In this document: positions 16,023 through 24,107 of the stretch, piece after piece
Layout of the letters: every line of letters begins with the position of its first letter
How positions within the stretch are numbered: the first letter of the stretch is position 1
Made by a program: the position numbers and the translations under genes
The notes under the pieces: generated by a model
What the model was told of the DNA's origin: nothing
The model's input: the letters and a program-made list of their open reading frames with translations, nothing else
Database searches by the model: none
Assembly (NCBI GenBank): GCA_016838895.1
Contig: JAEKNU010000046.1
Span: forward strand, 1-36,523
DNA: 36,523 nt
Source: Chloroflexota bacterium
GTDB lineage: Bacteria; Chloroflexota; Anaerolineae; Anaerolineales; Anaerolineaceae
Reading direction: 5' to 3'

Positions 16023-19000
16023 ATGCAACGTATTCCAACGATTGGATTAATATCAACATGGCCGGTTTATCAGGGAACTACGATTGACCGTTATGCTCAT
16101 ACGTTAATTCAAGGTATCAATGCCGCTGCCCATGAATCTGGTTGTCATTTATTGCTTGGCTGTGGATTCAGTATCACCGGAAAAACACCTCAACGACGTA
16201 ATTTTTGGCCTGTGCCGGGGCCAGATGTTGATTTTGTGCCGGTTGGGCCATGGAATACTGATGGGTTGATTATTGTCCCTGATGAATTAACCGATAGTCA
16301 GATGCAATATGTGCATGATTTATTGGGCACTGGATTTCCAGTGATTTTTACGACTCCTGAGGGACCCGGTCCATTAGTTTCAGTGGATAATACCCAAGGT
16401 ATACGCGATGCTTTTTTTCATCTGCATGGTCATGGACATAAGGAAATTGCATTTATAGCGGGCAATATCGGCGGAGAGGGTGATTCGGAAGAACGACTGG
16501 AAGCCTATTTGGGTGCATTAAAGGATGCAGGCATCAAATATGATGAACGCTTAATTGCCTTTGGTAAGCACCGTAAAGAAGATGGTGCCATCGCTATGCA
16601 GAAAATATTAGATAGTGGTGTATCGTTTAGTGCCGTTTTAGCCAGTAATGATTTATCTTGTTTAGGGGCAATTGATGCATTATCAGAACATGGATTAAGA
16701 ATTCCGCAAGATGTTGCCATTATGGGGTTTGACGATATTTTGGATGCAAGAGCATGCTCACCATCCCTTTCTACAGTTCGTCATCCTACCTTTTCTCTGG
16801 GTTATCAAGCAGTAATCACCTTGTTGGAATATGTTCGAGGAGAAAGAAAAGGGGACGCCAGGGTAGTGGTATCTCCTCGCCTGATTATTCGGCAGTCTTG
16901 TGGTTGCAGACCAGGTCATCCTGAGTTGCAGGTACAAACAAAAAACCTGCACGAATTGGCACATGAAATGGCAGTTGCCTCCATTGTTGAAGCAAGAACC
17001 AGCATGTTGGCTGATCTTGAAGAACAGTCGGTAATAATGTTACAGGCATTATCGGAAAGTTTGACGACACAAAATGCAAATCATATCCTGAACGCGATGG
17101 ATCAAGCCTTGCTCTGGACTGAGGAACGCGGGGAAGATGCCCATGTTTGGCAGGCTGGTACAGCCATTCTTTTGCAACGTAGGAACGCAATGATCACGCT
17201 GGCACCGGATGTGGATCCATCTTTTGCTGCCAGTTTGATAGATCGTGTGCGCCTGCAAATTAGTGATCAGATCCAACGCCAAACCACTCATTCTATGCTT
17301 GGATACATGGATATGATGGCTCAATTGGGGCAATTGACCGCTGAGTTGCTTTCTGCAATGAGTATTGAACAATCCGCAGAGATTTTATCCAGGCATTTAG
17401 CCCTGGTTGGTATCAAAAATGCCCTGGTGGCTCTTTATGAAATCGATCAGGAAGACCCCACAGCTCAGGGAAAAGTGCTATTTGGCGCAGGATTTGAGGA
17501 GAATTTCAATGGGTTGTTATTTGAACCACGAAAATTTCCCATTTCACAGATTTATCAACTTGATGAACCACTACAGTTAACCATTCTTCCATTGGAAGTA
17601 GACGATACGACCTTAGGATTTGTGGCATTTAATGCCCCAAATCCTGAGTTATGTGCTGCTATCGTTCATAATTTAAGTGCTGCATTGCGTACCAGTCAAT
17701 TGGTTAAGGATGCATTGGAAGGCCGCCGTTTGGCAGAGGAGGCCAATCGCCTTAAAAGCCGCTTCCTTTCCATGGTCAGCCATGAATTACGCACGCCTTT
17801 AAGCCTGATTATAGGGTTGAGCGAAATGTCACTCAGTGGAAAAGGTTGCGATGTGCAGGATATTGAGCAAATCAACACCAGTGCGCAGCATCTGGCTCGA
17901 TTGATTGGCGATGTGCTGGATTTGGCCAGTAATGAAGCCGGACAATTGCGGATTTTACGTGAACCGCTGGATTTGGCTGAAGTGCTTGGCATTGCAGTCA
18001 AGATTGGCGGAGAATTAGCGCGTGAGAAAGGATTGGAATGGCAGGTTGAACTTCCCGCTCATGGGCCATGGGTTTTGGGTGACCGTACCAGATTGCGCCA
18101 GATTATGCTGAATTTGATCAGTAATGCAGTGAAATTTACTGCATTAGGGAAGGTTGCATTCTCAGTCAGATCTATAGACGGAGAGGTATGCATCTCTGTT
18201 AGTGATACTGGTTTGGGGATTGCCCCTGCTGAACTGGAAACAATTTTTGATGAGTTCTATCGCAGCGAAAGAACCATTGAAACCGGTATTGGCGGGATGG
18301 GCTTGGGACTGGTGATAACCCGTCAATTGGTTGAAAAACATGGCGGGCACATTCAGGTTCAATCACCCGGCGAATTTGGCAGCGGTTCCACTTTTTCAAT
18401 AACCTTGCCGGTTTTATCCTCGGTACTGCAAGATTCTGATTTATCACCGGCTCTCAGCCTTGGAGATTCCACCATCATTCTTCTGGCAGAAAGTGGGGAT
18501 ATCACAGATCAGGTGGAGGAACATCTGCGTACACGTGGTTTTAAATTGCATATTTGTCATCTGGATCAGGAAGTGGATTGGCTATCCAAAGTGATTCGTC
18601 TGCGCCCGGCAGCATTGATATTGGGAGAAAGGTTGGCCGCCCGTGAAGGCTGGTCAATTGCCGGAATTTTACGTCGGCAGGTAGCCACGGAACATATTCC
18701 GGTTTTGGCGTATGCGTTGGATATTGACCAAAATCATGGTGAATTACTGGAACTTAATTATTTGCACAAACCCCTGCAGCCAGAAGAACTTTCCAGAGAA
18801 TTGTTAAATGTCTTGCCGCCAGCTGGGGAACAGCAAACGGTTTTGGTGGTTGATGATGATCCAGGTATTCTGGCGATGCACAGCCGTTTGGTACAGCAAA
18901 CCGGTCGACGTACATTAACCGCCCAAAATGGGAAAAAAGCACTTGAAATACTTTATAAAGAACTTCCGGATTTAATTTTACTGGATCTGATGATGCCGGA

Positions 19001-19541
19001 AATGGATGGTTTTGAAGTACTCAGTGAATTGCGCCAGCGTGAGAGCACACGTGATATTCCAGTGATCATCCTGACTGCACGTCTATTATCGGATGCAGAT
19101 CTTGAACGTTGTAATTCTGGCGTTGCCAGCATTTTATCAAAGGGGGTTTTTAGCGATCAGGAGACATTAGATCATATAGATGCTGCCCTAGAACGCCGCA
19201 GTACCCTAGGTGGTGCAACCCGACATCTGGTACGCAGGGCAATGACTTATATACATAAGAATTACACTGATAACCTGACAAGGGATAACATTGCAGAACA
19301 TGTTGGTATTAGTTCGGATTATCTGACAGATTGTTTCCGACAGGAATTGGGGATTACGCCTATTACTTATATTCGGCGTTATCGTATTCATCAGGCATGC
19401 GAATTGTTACGTAATACGAATCAATCTATTACTCAAATTGCCATGAATGTAGGATTTTCAGACAGCGCCCACTTTACACGCACCTTTTTGAGAGAGATGG
19501 AAGTAACGCCAAAGGCATATCGGCGGAAGCATCAGATATAA
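16023..19541 (+). CDS. Soluble hybrid regulator: LacI-like sensor, histidine kinase, two receivers, AraC output
   Basis: One 1172-residue polypeptide carries a whole signalling chain. Residues 1-297 are a LacI/GalR effector domain (starts IPTIGLIST; ends IMGFDDILDARACSPSLSTV) with no HTH before it and no signal peptide or membrane helix. Residues 300-440 look like a helical linker and 445-557 like a GAF domain. HisKA has the phospho-acceptor His587 in MVSHELRTPLS; HATPase shows LNLISNAVKFT, DTGLGIA and GGMGLGL. About 815-929 is a degenerate receiver (Gly in place of the acceptor Asp, ALILGERLA). 940-1062 is an intact receiver (Asp944-946, acceptor Asp988 in LLDLMMPEMDG). 1070-1172 is an AraC-type double HTH. 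It resembles Bacteroides hybrid two-component regulators but is cytoplasmic. The downstream galactan operon is its likely target. The ribosome-binding site is weak (GGGTGA). Confidence 0.93.
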   Translation: MQRIPTIGLISTWPVYQGTTIDRYAHTLIQGINAAAHESGCHLLLGCGFSITGKTPQRRNFWPVPGPDVDFVPVGPWNTDGLIIVPDELTDSQMQYVHDLLGTGFPVIFTTPEGPGPLVSVDNTQGIRDAFFHLHGHGHKEIAFIAGNIGGEGDSEERLEAYLGALKDAGIKYDERLIAFGKHRKEDGAIAMQKILDSGVSFSAVLASNDLSCLGAIDALSEHGLRIPQDVAIMGFDDILDARACSPSLSTVRHPTFSLGYQAVITLLEYVRGERKGDARVVVSPRLIIRQSCGCRPGHPELQVQTKNLHELAHEMAVASIVEARTSMLADLEEQSVIMLQALSESLTTQNANHILNAMDQALLWTEERGEDAHVWQAGTAILLQRRNAMITLAPDVDPSFAASLIDRVRLQISDQIQRQTTHSMLGYMDMMAQLGQLTAELLSAMSIEQSAEILSRHLALVGIKNALVALYEIDQEDPTAQGKVLFGAGFEENFNGLLFEPRKFPISQIYQLDEPLQLTILPLEVDDTTLGFVAFNAPNPELCAAIVHNLSAALRTSQLVKDALEGRRLAEEANRLKSRFLSMVSHELRTPLSLIIGLSEMSLSGKGCDVQDIEQINTSAQHLARLIGDVLDLASNEAGQLRILREPLDLAEVLGIAVKIGGELAREKGLEWQVELPAHGPWVLGDRTRLRQIMLNLISNAVKFTALGKVAFSVRSIDGEVCISVSDTGLGIAPAELETIFDEFYRSERTIETGIGGMGLGLVITRQLVEKHGGHIQVQSPGEFGSGSTFSITLPVLSSVLQDSDLSPALSLGDSTIILLAESGDITDQVEEHLRTRGFKLHICHLDQEVDWLSKVIRLRPAALILGERLAAREGWSIAGILRRQVATEHIPVLAYALDIDQNHGELLELNYLHKPLQPEELSRELLNVLPPAGEQQTVLVVDDDPGILAMHSRLVQQTGRRTLTAQNGKKALEILYKELPDLILLDLMMPEMDGFEVLSELRQRESTRDIPVIILTARLLSDADLERCNSGVASILSKGVFSDQETLDHIDAALERRSTLGGATRHLVRRAMTYIHKNYTDNLTRDNIAEHVGISSDYLTDCFRQELGITPITYIRRYRIHQACELLRNTNQSITQIAMNVGFSDSAHFTRTFLREMEVTPKAYRRKHQI

Positions 19542-19651
19542 TTTTCCTAATATGGAGGATATCTCGGAATTGTACAAATTTCTCCAGGTTTACTGCAAGA
19601 AAGCCCATTTTGATCTATCTATAATTTAAATATCAGAATTTCGTAATGAAG

Positions 19652-19671
19652 CAATTAATATTCATTAATTG
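19652..19671. repeat. AT-rich perfect inverted repeat
   Basis: CAATTAAT (19652-19659) and ATTAATTG (19664-19671) are perfect 8-bp arms with a 4-bp spacer, lying in the 191-bp gap before the receiver-like gene. It may be an operator or weak hairpin; nothing else is recognisable in this gap. Confidence 0.35.
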
Positions 19672-19732
19672 TTGATTTCAATGTTTTTGTTTAAAAATCT
19701 TTATGCGCTTATTTATTACTGAAGAGTATTTT

Positions 19733-20101
19733 ATGGAAAATAATGCTACCCAGCCTAAAATCGTAATTATTGGCAGTGATGAACGTATGACATACTTGCT
19801 GAAACGTTATACAGAACAAAGCCAATGCTCGTTGTTGATGCATGCCACAATCCCGGCTGTTGCTGATATTTTAGCGATACATCCTGCTGCAGTAATTTTT
19901 CTATCCATGGAAATATTGCAAACGATAAATCATAATATTGATGCTTTGCTGGCCAAAGAAATATTCGTAATTGCGTGTGTTTCTGCAGCAGAAGAAGCAC
20001 TTGCCAGAGAGTCAGGAGCTGATGCGTGTTTGGTGCACCCATTTACTTATGAGGAGTTTTGGGCAACCGTATCAGCTGCATGTCCTGCAGAAGTTGAATA
20101 A
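19733..20101 (+). CDS. Stand-alone receiver-like protein lacking the phosphoacceptor aspartate
   Basis: A 122-residue protein with the length and alternating beta/alpha pattern of a CheY-like receiver: KIVIIGSDERMTYLLKRY as strand 1, AAVIFLSMEI as strand 3, FVIACVSAAEEALARESGADACLVHPF as strands 4-5. The key residues are degraded: the acidic pair after strand 1 is Ser-Asp-Glu, the acceptor Asp after strand 3 is Ser, and the usual Lys-Pro of strand 5 reads His-Pro. It should not be phosphorylated in the normal way and may act as a binding or titrating partner. The ATG at 19733 (GAAGAG upstream) is preferred over 19703. It sits between the hybrid regulator and the galactan operon on the same strand. 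Confidence 0.7.
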   Translation: MENNATQPKIVIIGSDERMTYLLKRYTEQSQCSLLMHATIPAVADILAIHPAAVIFLSMEILQTINHNIDALLAKEIFVIACVSAAEEALARESGADACLVHPFTYEEFWATVSAACPAEVE

Positions 20102-20120
20102 GCTTTTATTGTAAGAAATT

Positions 20121-20149
20121 TCCGGATATTTGTCAGTACCGGATTTTTT
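20121..20149 (+). terminator. Probable terminator after the receiver-like gene
   Basis: TCCGG (20121-20125) and CCGGA (20139-20143) form a short GC-rich stem with a 13-nt loop, followed by six T residues. The stem is only 5 bp, so strength is uncertain. Confidence 0.5.
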
Positions 20150-20192
20150 GAAAAATCTACAATCAAAAAATTAAGTTTCATGCTTGTATCGA

Positions 20193-20210
20193 GGTGATAT
20201 TTAATTCACC
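20193..20210. promoter_or_regulatory. Inverted repeat in the galactan-operon leader
   Basis: GGTGA (20193-20197) and TCACC (20206-20210) flank an AT-rich 8-bp spacer about 30 bp before the binding-protein gene. It may be an operator; no clear promoter hexamers could be placed in the 90 bp around it. Confidence 0.3.
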
Positions 20211-20240
20211 GAAACATATTGCATCACAAAGGAGAAGAAA

Positions 20241-21539
20241 ATGAAAAAGATAGTACCGCTGTTTTCCGTCATAATTATGTTGGCTCTTGTGTTGTCAGCT
20301 TGTGGTGGCACAACTGCAGCCCCGGCAGCCGAGGAAGCTGCACCGGCAGCAGACGCTGCTGAACCAACTGCTGAGATGGTAGAAGAAGCACCCGCCGAAG
20401 AAGCCCCTGCCGAAGAAGAGTTAGCTTTAACGCTGTGGGTTTACGATGACACCCGTATTTCTATTCTGAACCAGCTTGGAGAGGAATTTATGAATGAATA
20501 CGGTGTTGGCCTAAAAGTAGAGGTTGTCGATCTTAGCGAAATCCGTAATGCCATGAGTCTGGGCGCCACCACAGGCGAAGGGCCAGATCTGATTATCATA
20601 CCTCATGACAATATCGGCCCTATGGTAGAGAATGGCTCTGCCTCAGAAATTGATCTTGGTAGCCTGACTTCAAACTACGTTGCCCCTTCCATAAGCGGTT
20701 TTACCTACAATGGTAAAATCTACGGTGTTCCTCTGTCTGTGGAAAACATCGGGTTCTTCCGCAATATGGACATGGTGCCAGATGCTCCTCAAACCTGGAC
20801 AGAAGTTGCTGATGTTGCCACCCAACTTGTGGATGACGGAACAGCAGAATCTGGTATTGGTTTACCCGATCTTGGCTATAATATCTATCCGTTGTACACT
20901 TCTTTTGGTGGATATATCTTTGGCAAAGATGTTGATGGTAACTATACTCCTGATGATATCGGGATGAATAGTGCTGGCATGGTTGAAGCTATGCAATGGG
21001 TAAAAGATCTTGTTGATGCCGGTGTGGTTCCCTCAACGATTGACTGGGAAGCAGCTCATGTGGCATTCGAAACTGGCAAGTCCCCATTCATTTTCACCGG
21101 TCCATGGGCAATTACCCGCTTCAAGACCGCTGGTGTTAATTATGCCATCTCTGACTTCCCCTCGGTCGAAGAAGGCGGCACCCCGGGTGCTCCATTCATG
21201 GGTGTGCAGGGTCTTGTTGTCAATGCAACCCGCCCCAACGTTGCTCTTGCTATGACCTTCGCTACAGAGTTTATCCCGACCGAAACTCATTATCAAATGC
21301 TTTTCGAAGCCGACACTCGTCCTTCAGCCTGGACCACCGTTTTTGAAAGTGCAACTGACCCTGATACAGCTTCTTTCAATCATGCCGGAGTCAATGCACA
21401 ACCAATGCCCGCCATCCCCGCCATGGGTTATGTTTGGGATGCCTGGACAAATGCAGGAAACCTGGTAATGACCGACGAAGCTACCGCACAGGAAGCTTTT
21501 GATACATCAGTTGAACAAATTGAAGCTCAGCTCAAGTAA
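20241..21539 (+). CDS. ganS: Oligosaccharide ABC transporter binding lipoprotein (MalE/GanS type)
   Basis: Extracytoplasmic solute-binding protein (432 aa, family 1 of sugar-binding proteins). The signal peptide ends LVLSAC with Cys21 as lipidation site, followed by an Ala/Glu/Pro-rich tether to about residue 60. The mature domain has MalE-like landmarks: LTLWVYDD, GEGPDLIIIPHDNIG, GKIYGVPLSVENIGFFRN, FETGKSPFIFTGPWA and the closing GNLVMTDEATAQEAFD. AAAGGAG precedes the ATG. It opens an operon with two MalF/MalG-type permeases and GH42/GH53 enzymes, the arrangement of Bacillus ganSPQAB, so beta-1,4-galacto-oligosaccharides are the inferred ligand. Residues alone would also allow maltodextrin-like ligands. 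Confidence 0.88.
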   Translation: MKKIVPLFSVIIMLALVLSACGGTTAAPAAEEAAPAADAAEPTAEMVEEAPAEEAPAEEELALTLWVYDDTRISILNQLGEEFMNEYGVGLKVEVVDLSEIRNAMSLGATTGEGPDLIIIPHDNIGPMVENGSASEIDLGSLTSNYVAPSISGFTYNGKIYGVPLSVENIGFFRNMDMVPDAPQTWTEVADVATQLVDDGTAESGIGLPDLGYNIYPLYTSFGGYIFGKDVDGNYTPDDIGMNSAGMVEAMQWVKDLVDAGVVPSTIDWEAAHVAFETGKSPFIFTGPWAITRFKTAGVNYAISDFPSVEEGGTPGAPFMGVQGLVVNATRPNVALAMTFATEFIPTETHYQMLFEADTRPSAWTTVFESATDPDTASFNHAGVNAQPMPAIPAMGYVWDAWTNAGNLVMTDEATAQEAFDTSVEQIEAQLK

Positions 21540-21566
21540 TTTCTCTTCAATGTAATATGCATCATC

Positions 21567-21600
21567 AGGGTGACAGTCGTTGAAAAGAGACTGTCACCCT
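21567..21600 (+). other. Strong stem-loop between binding-protein and permease genes
   Basis: AGGGTGACAGTC (21567-21578) and GACTGTCACCCT (21589-21600) are a perfect 12-bp stem with a 10-nt loop. Only TT follows, so full termination is unlikely. It probably stabilises the binding-protein mRNA or attenuates transcription into the permease genes. It parallels the hairpin at 2584-2615 in the other transporter operon. Confidence 0.7.
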
Positions 21601-21633
21601 TTACTACTAAAACAGAAGTCGAGGGTGATAAAG

Positions 21634-23184
21634 ATGATGAATAAAAAGAATATGAGCATCACATCCTATATACTGAGTGTCCTAATCGCCGGGATCGTGA
21701 TTGCAGCCACCCTGTTCTTAATCACAAAACTACTTAGCGATGGTTTATATCCTTTAGCTTCGATCTTAAGTGCCATTGTGATCTTCCTGGCAATGACGTA
21801 CTTGCGTCCAAGGTTTACACCATATCGATGGATGGGAGCCGGGATTACGATTGCTCTTTTATTTACAATTTATCCAATTTTATATACAGTTTTTATTAGT
21901 TTTACCAACATGAGCAGCGGACACTTAATGTCCAAGAATCAGGCGGTTGCTCGTATTGAACAAACCCAGTTTATGCCAGAAAATGGACCGAATTACCAAT
22001 GGACTGCTTTTAAGGCTGAGGATGATTCTTATGCGCTTTGGCTGGTTTCCAGCGAAGGTGCTGGCTTTTTCGTTAAGCCTGGCCAGGAAAACATAGAAGG
22101 TGTTTCCGGGCAAAACGGTTTCGGTGAATTTGACGTAGATGGTGTGCCCACCTCAATTCACGGTTATATGAGGATTTCAAGAAAAGACAGCATTAAATTG
22201 CTCACAGACTTGAGCAATATTGAATTTGGTGCCGCACCACAAACCTTTCGTATTAAGTCTTTATCTATTGCGTTGCAGTCTGCCCAGCAATATGTTTATG
22301 ATGAATCAAAAGATGTGATGGTTGACCAACAAACAGGACTTGAGTATTCTCCGATCGAAGGAACTTTTACATCCATTTCGGGTGATACGCTCACCCCAGG
22401 CTATATGTCCTTCATCGGGTTAGATCATTATCAATATTTTTTGGGTACACCCGGTTTTCGTAAACCTTTAGGAGAGATTCTGATCTGGAATCTGGCTTTT
22501 ACTTTTTTCTCGGTGTTTATTAGTTTTGCGGTCGGATTAATAACTGCTATCATGTTCGAAGATTTACCAGGCAAGCGTATCATACGTGCGCTGCTAATCG
22601 TACCCTGGCCTATTCCGGTGTTAATATCAGTGATGATCTGGCGAAATATGTTACATCCGGATATGGGGTTTGTGGCTCCAATTTTAACTTCCATATTCGG
22701 TAGTGCTCCAGAATGGTTCACTAACGTTTTTTGGACCCGCTTCGCCATCATTTTGGTGAATGTTTGGTTATCGTACCCATACTTTTATGTGATCACCGCC
22801 GGTGCCTTACGTGCTATCCCGCAAGAAATTTACTCAGCCGCGATTGTTGATGGCGCCAACCCCTGGCAGAAATTCCGTTATATTACTCTTCCATTACTAT
22901 TGCAAATTTTAACACCGCTGATCGTAGCGTCATTGACTTTTAATTTCAACAACTTTAATGTAATTTACATTTTCAACTATGGTTTGCCTGCAATGGCAAA
23001 CACGATAGTGCCAATGGGTAAGACAGACATTCTTGTTTCATTTGTGTATCGTTTAGCTTTTGTGGCATCCAATGTGGCTGATTTTGGCCTTGCAGGTGCT
23101 ATTACTGTTTTGCTCTTCATTTTGATCGCCATTATGGTTGTGTTACAAATCCGCTTTGCCAATATGTTTAAGGAGGTTAATTAA
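21634..23184 (+). CDS. ganP: Oligosaccharide ABC transporter permease, MalF/GanP type
   Basis: Membrane subunit of 516 residues. N-terminal hydrophobic helices lead to an extracytoplasmic segment of about 180 residues (from the FTNMSSGHLM region to FIGLDHYQYFLG), comparable to the MalF P2 loop that contacts the binding protein. The C-terminal permease core follows, with the ATPase-contact EAA loop EIYSAAIVDGANPWQKFRYITLPLL. An in-frame TTG at 21580 lies inside the intergenic hairpin; the ATG at 21634, with GAGGGTG upstream, is preferred (21637 is an equal alternative). The next permease starts 2 bp after its stop codon. Confidence 0.88.
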   Translation: MMNKKNMSITSYILSVLIAGIVIAATLFLITKLLSDGLYPLASILSAIVIFLAMTYLRPRFTPYRWMGAGITIALLFTIYPILYTVFISFTNMSSGHLMSKNQAVARIEQTQFMPENGPNYQWTAFKAEDDSYALWLVSSEGAGFFVKPGQENIEGVSGQNGFGEFDVDGVPTSIHGYMRISRKDSIKLLTDLSNIEFGAAPQTFRIKSLSIALQSAQQYVYDESKDVMVDQQTGLEYSPIEGTFTSISGDTLTPGYMSFIGLDHYQYFLGTPGFRKPLGEILIWNLAFTFFSVFISFAVGLITAIMFEDLPGKRIIRALLIVPWPIPVLISVMIWRNMLHPDMGFVAPILTSIFGSAPEWFTNVFWTRFAIILVNVWLSYPYFYVITAGALRAIPQEIYSAAIVDGANPWQKFRYITLPLLLQILTPLIVASLTFNFNNFNVIYIFNYGLPAMANTIVPMGKTDILVSFVYRLAFVASNVADFGLAGAITVLLFILIAIMVVLQIRFANMFKEVN

Positions 23185-23186
23185 TA

Positions 23187-24080
23187 ATGACAACCAACAT
23201 TACCCCTTACAAACGACCTGCCTCAGTTATCGCCAAACGTTCATTTAGCAAAGGATCCCGTTATCTTATTGCGCTTGTTCTGATTGCTTTTGCCGTTATT
23301 CCGGCTTTATGGGTCATTTCTGCCTCTTTAAATCCTGCAAAATCCTTAGCCAGTGATACTTTTATCCCCAGAAACCCCGATTTATCGAACTATACCCAAT
23401 TGTTGCTTGATACAAACTTCCCATATGTGAAATGGTTGCTGAACTCTCTGAAGATTGCTTTTATCACTTCTTTGGCAACTGTGTTTATTACAGCCACTAC
23501 TGGTTATGCACTTTCTCGTTTCCGCTTCAGAGGGCGTACTGATCTGATGAGCGTCGTGCTGGTAATCAACATTTTTCCATCTATTCTGGCAATGGTAGCT
23601 TTGTATTCAATGATGCAGCAATTTGGTACTTTTATCCCGGCTTTTGGATTTGATTCACATGGCGGTTTAATCATGGTCTATATTGCCGGCCAAATGGGTA
23701 TTAATTCATTGATGGTTAAGGCATATATAGATGCTATTCCAAAAGAGTTGGATGAGGCTGCCTGGATGGAAGGCGCCAGCTATTTTCAGACCTTTACACA
23801 TGTGATTTTACCCATGATTACCCCAATTATCATTACAGTAGCCTTACTGTCATTCATTGCTTCGTATGGAGACTTTATTATTGCACGGGTGTTGTTGAAG
23901 ACTTCCGATAAACTCACTGTGATGGTGGGGCTTTTCCTGTTCCGATCAGATCGTTTTGATGTGGATTACGGAAAAATCACTGCCGGCGCAGTGTTAGCAG
24001 CTCTGCCGATTATTATGTTGTATATTCCGCTTCAGAAGTACGTCATCAGCGGTTTGACTGCCGGTGCCGTAAAACAATAA
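23187..24080 (+). CDS. ganQ: Oligosaccharide ABC transporter permease, MalG/GanQ type
   Basis: Second permease (297 aa). It shows the MalG pattern: N-terminal helix near YLIALVLIAFAVIPALWVIS, the NYTQLLLDTNFPYVKWLLNSLKIA region, GYALSRFRFRGR, and the EAA loop IPKELDEAAWMEGASYFQTF followed by VILPM. A very strong AAGGAGG lies within the end of the preceding gene. It pairs with the MalF-type subunit. No ATPase gene accompanies them, so a shared MsmX-type ATPase encoded elsewhere is expected, as for GanSPQ in Bacillus. Confidence 0.9.
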   Translation: MTTNITPYKRPASVIAKRSFSKGSRYLIALVLIAFAVIPALWVISASLNPAKSLASDTFIPRNPDLSNYTQLLLDTNFPYVKWLLNSLKIAFITSLATVFITATTGYALSRFRFRGRTDLMSVVLVINIFPSILAMVALYSMMQQFGTFIPAFGFDSHGGLIMVYIAGQMGINSLMVKAYIDAIPKELDEAAWMEGASYFQTFTHVILPMITPIIITVALLSFIASYGDFIIARVLLKTSDKLTVMVGLFLFRSDRFDVDYGKITAGAVLAALPIIMLYIPLQKYVISGLTAGAVKQ

Positions 24081-24107
24081 TTCACTTTGGAATTTACTGG
24101 TTCAGAC

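Noticed and set aside
16023..19541. Fusion of separate genes by sequencing error
   Set aside because: The reading frame is continuous through all domain borders with intact key residues and sensible linkers, so a true fusion is more likely.
21580..21633. TTG start for the MalF-type permease at 21580
   Set aside because: It falls in the loop of the 12-bp hairpin and adds a non-membrane tail; ATG 21634 has a ribosome-binding site.
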